From an uncultured Gammaproteobacteria bacterium (GTDB taxonomy: Bacteria; Pseudomonadota; Gammaproteobacteria; Rariloculales; Rariloculaceae), in assembly GCA_946887385.1 (NCBI GenBank), contig CAMPKU010000093.1:1-15308 (forward strand): a DNA stretch of 15,308 bases. Reading direction: 5' to 3'. How positions within the stretch are numbered: position 1 is the stretch's first letter; every line of letters starts with the position of its first letter. Shown piece after piece: positions 13,541 through 15,308 of this stretch. The notes below the pieces were generated by a model. It ran no database searches and had not been told where the DNA came from. It saw nothing but the letters and a program-made list of their open reading frames with translations. The translations under genes and the position numbers were made by a program.

Positions 13541-14563
13541 CTACGGCTGAACTGCTCGCCGCGACACTTCGGGGTCGCACGCCACGCCCGAGAACTCCAA
13601 GTCCGGGCGGTGATTCCACATTGCGGTGAACGAAAACGGCGCGGCCAGAACGTCCGGGTCCTCGAGCGTAAACGTGTACTCGAGTTGCAGACGATCGCTC
13701 GTGAGCGCAAGCCGCTCGACGAGATGCTTGTTTGGTCCTGATGGGAAGGTGAGCACTCCAAAGCGATGGGGAGTGAAGCCGACGGTGTCGATCACGAGGG
13801 TCTCGCCCTCCCAGCGGCCGATCGAGTGGCCCATCAACGATGGCGTGACGCCGACGGGATGCGCATCCTGATCGAGGTGAACGACGCGCTCCATAGGCAC
13901 GCCGATGGCGCCCTCGAAGCGCATCACGACATTCGCGTCATTGACCTCGATGGTGCGCAGATCGGGAAAGAGCGAGATAAACGGCGGCGGGAACGGCTGG
14001 CACGGCAAGGCGCCGCCGGTGCCTGCTGAGGCGCGCCGGGCCTCGGCCGCCGCCGCACGCCCCGCCTCGCTGACCTGCATGGGCCGCGCAATAACGGCAA
14101 GGCCCGGGTAACTCTCTAGCGTGGGCGCCCAGTGCCCGGCGATCCCACTGGCTGGCTGAGGGGCGGGAATGACGGCGAGTCGGGCGTCGATGTTGAGCGG
14201 ATAGACCGTGCCATCGCTGGTTCTCACGTCGAGGCCGACGGCCTTCGCGCCCGGCCCACTCCGCCCGGGATGCGCGCGGACTACCACGCGGGAACCAGGT
14301 TCGATCGCTTCCTTTTTTAGCCCCAGTGCCAGCGCTTCCGAGACGGACGACAGCTCGATCTCGAGGCGAGACTGTTCACCGCCGGGGCCTTGCCTCTCGA
14401 CCGTCATAGAGACGTGCGGATTCGTCCACGCGAGAGCGGCGACGGTTCCTTCGACGACGATCTCCTTCGTCATATCGTAGTTCGCCCGGCTGTGGTGGGC
14501 GAAAACCACAGCGGGCGCGAGCACGCAACCGGCGCAGACAACGAACATTAGAGGTCGAGACAA
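13541..14563 (-). CDS. Secreted DUF6152-like protein with C-terminal unknown domain (cassette gene)
   Basis: This protein of about 340 residues starts at TTG (14563), with AGGAG seven bases upstream; the ATG at 14548 is an alternative, and an ATG far upstream (14743) would read through an attC and is rejected. Residues 1-22 form a signal peptide ending VVFA, followed by HHSRANYDMTKEIVVEGTVAALAWTNPHVSM, the DUF6152 signature found in periplasmic proteins. From about residue 165 a second region contains RTIEVNDANVVMRFEG, GHSIGRWEGETLVIDTVGFTPHRFG and LEYTFTLEDPDVLAAPFSFTAMW. This style is common in hypothetical secreted proteins of soil bacteria. Function is unknown. It is large for a cassette gene. 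Confidence 0.82.
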   Translation of the reverse strand: MSRPLMFVVCAGCVLAPAVVFAHHSRANYDMTKEIVVEGTVAALAWTNPHVSMTVERQGPGGEQSRLEIELSSVSEALALGLKKEAIEPGSRVVVRAHPGRSGPGAKAVGLDVRTSDGTVYPLNIDARLAVIPAPQPASGIAGHWAPTLESYPGLAVIARPMQVSEAGRAAAAEARRASAGTGGALPCQPFPPPFISLFPDLRTIEVNDANVVMRFEGAIGVPMERVVHLDQDAHPVGVTPSLMGHSIGRWEGETLVIDTVGFTPHRFGVLTFPSGPNKHLVERLALTSDRLQLEYTFTLEDPDVLAAPFSFTAMWNHRPDLEFSGVACDPEVSRRAVQP

Positions 14564-14575
14564 TCTGCTTCTCCT
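14561..14575 (-). promoter_or_regulatory. Ribosome-binding site and TTG start of the DUF6152-like gene
   Basis: In gene orientation AGGAG is followed seven bases later by TTG (14563-14561), which leads directly into MSRPLMFVVCAGC, a good signal-peptide start. This places translation initiation inside the cassette, after the decayed R' box at 14630-14636. Confidence 0.65.
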
Positions 14576-14629
14576 GTTCGGAATGCGCGTATCTCTCGCG
14601 GCGAACGAGAGCACGAGCGGTGTTCTAGC

Positions 14630-14748
14630 GTCTATGCGTGTAGCAACGCTACTTCTCGCGAGGCTTGGCCACAAGTCCACCCCCCTCGAAATCGGCGCGT
14701 TTGCGGGGGAGTGCGGGAGTATCACGGTGGGCTGCAACTGCATTAGAC
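14630..14748 (-). repeat. Partly decayed attC site (HIT cassette)
   Basis: The R'' end is kept: in gene orientation GTCTAAT, then GCAGTTGCAGCCCACCGTGATA. This is nearly the same as the intact site at the right edge (plus strand 14720-14741 against 15276-15297 differ at two bases). The other end is eroded: TTGCTACACG then CATAGAC (14636-14630) in place of GTTAGAC, so the cleavage core GTT is lost. The HIT gene's TAA stop is within R''. Confidence 0.65.
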
Positions 14749-15213
14749 GACCTGCGATTCGGCCTTATCGTGGTGCACGGCACGACCGATCCTAGCGGCC
14801 ACTTCCCGCTGCTCCGCAATCGAGATCGGTTCGAACTCAGTATGTAAGTAGATTTTCGTGGGATCACTGCCCGGATAGCGTGGCACTACATGCATGTGGT
14901 AGTGAGGGTAGTGCTGGTTGGCGTCGAGACCATTGTTCTGAAAGATGTTGATGCCGGTCGCGTCGAACCCCTCTACCAGTGCTCTGCCTAGCAACTGCGC
15001 TTCTCTTCCAACCGCGTCCAACGTCGCCACATCGAGATCGAGTACGGTTGATAGATGGCGGTTCGGAATAATCAGAAGACCGCCAACTTCGTACTGAGTG
15101 CGGTTCACGATCGACGATACCAACGGGCCTCGGCGGATAAACGCGCACTCGCGGGTGCCGGCGATGTATTCGCAGAATCCACAGCTCTCCACGGTGGGTA
15201 GTCGGATTGGCAT
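14743..15213 (-). CDS. HIT-family (histidine triad) hydrolase (cassette gene)
   Basis: This 156-residue protein has the histidine triad HYHMHVV (His104, His106, His108) followed by PR. Other family features are GFDATGINIFQNNG and an N-terminal CGFC (Cys11, Cys14), which with His53 or His101 may bind zinc as in many HIT proteins. HIT hydrolases cleave nucleoside phosphoramidates or dinucleoside polyphosphates; Ap4A-type activity is possible but not shown. The ATG at 15213 is 12 bases beyond the R' box of the attC at 15226, with GGAGG four bases before the start. The stop lies in the R'' box of its own attC. It is the cassette nearest to the inferred attI in this window. Confidence 0.92.
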   Translation of the reverse strand: MPIRLPTVESCGFCEYIAGTRECAFIRRGPLVSSIVNRTQYEVGGLLIIPNRHLSTVLDLDVATLDAVGREAQLLGRALVEGFDATGINIFQNNGLDANQHYPHYHMHVVPRYPGSDPTKIYLHTEFEPISIAEQREVAARIGRAVHHDKAESQVV

Positions 15214-15225
15214 GCCGCCTCCGTC

Positions 15226-15306
15226 GTCTAACGCCGCAGGTCAACGGCGGCGCGACCACGCGTCCAGCGATTTGGTATCACGGTCCGCTGCAACTGCTTG
15301 TTAGGC
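15226..15306 (-). repeat. Integron attC recombination site (intact)
   Basis: This is the best attC of the window, 81 bases long. In gene orientation R'' GCCTAAC (15306-15300) is followed by AAGCAGTTGCAGCGGACC. The far end reads CCGCCGTTGACCTGCGGC and then R' GTTAGAC (15232-15226). The ends form an imperfect stem with unpaired bases on one side, which sets the cassette direction. It belongs to a cassette whose gene lies beyond the right edge, so the array continues past the window. Confidence 0.92.
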
Positions 15307-15308
15307 GG

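Noticed and set aside
14564..14743. ATG at 14743 as start of the DUF6152-like protein
   Set aside because: It would translate the attC of the HIT cassette; the signal peptide and ribosome-binding site point to 14563.

Overview
The window is GC-rich, densely coding bacterial DNA. It suggests a member of the Pseudomonadota, probably a gammaproteobacterium: it has a Coq7-type ubiquinone hydroxylase, a YbhG/F/R-like exporter, an ECF sigma operon and integron attC sites of the type known from Xanthomonas-like chromosomal integrons. The exact lineage cannot be fixed by eye. No rRNA, tRNA, CRISPR array, insertion sequence or integrase gene was seen.

Left part (1-5876), ordinary chromosomal operons. 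Positions 3-2574 carry the end of a HlyD-type membrane fusion protein, an ABC ATPase and an ABC-2 permease, joined by ATGA overlaps; together they form an efflux pump. A VOC-fold protein (2571-2966, minus) converges on the permease. A four-gene plus-strand operon (3098-5876) then encodes a small membrane protein, an ECF sigma factor, a putative anti-sigma/membrane protein and a membrane-anchored PAF-acetylhydrolase-like alpha/beta hydrolase. These genes overlap or nearly abut, so they are probably co-expressed.

Right part (5879-15308), a one-directional run of small genes on the minus strand. From about 11.8 kb to the right edge this is an integron cassette array. Single genes (HIT hydrolase, DUF6152-like secreted protein, ClpX-type zinc-finger protein, YfcE-like phosphoesterase, Coq7-like hydroxylase, GFA enzyme) are each followed by a full or damaged attC site. 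In several cases the gene's stop codon lies in or beside the outer R'' box. The intact attC at 15226-15306 and the minus-strand gene direction place attI and any integrase gene to the right of the window.

Leftward of 11.8 kb the same style of content continues: VOC, ankyrin repeat, small membrane protein, DUF2007 plus zinc ribbon, GNAT plus methionine aminopeptidase, VOC, DUF7661-like, VOC, and YjbR-GNAT-GFA. Only degenerate attC-like half motifs remain there. My reading is an old cassette array, or a cluster of attC sites lacking an integrase, whose recombination sites decay toward the distal end until the array merges with normal chromosome near 5.9-7 kb.

There is no gene-free stretch longer than 300 bases. 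The longest gaps are 2967-3097 (promoter region), 13444-13540 and 12959-13093 (attC), 10858-10963, and 14564-14742 (degenerate attC plus leader).
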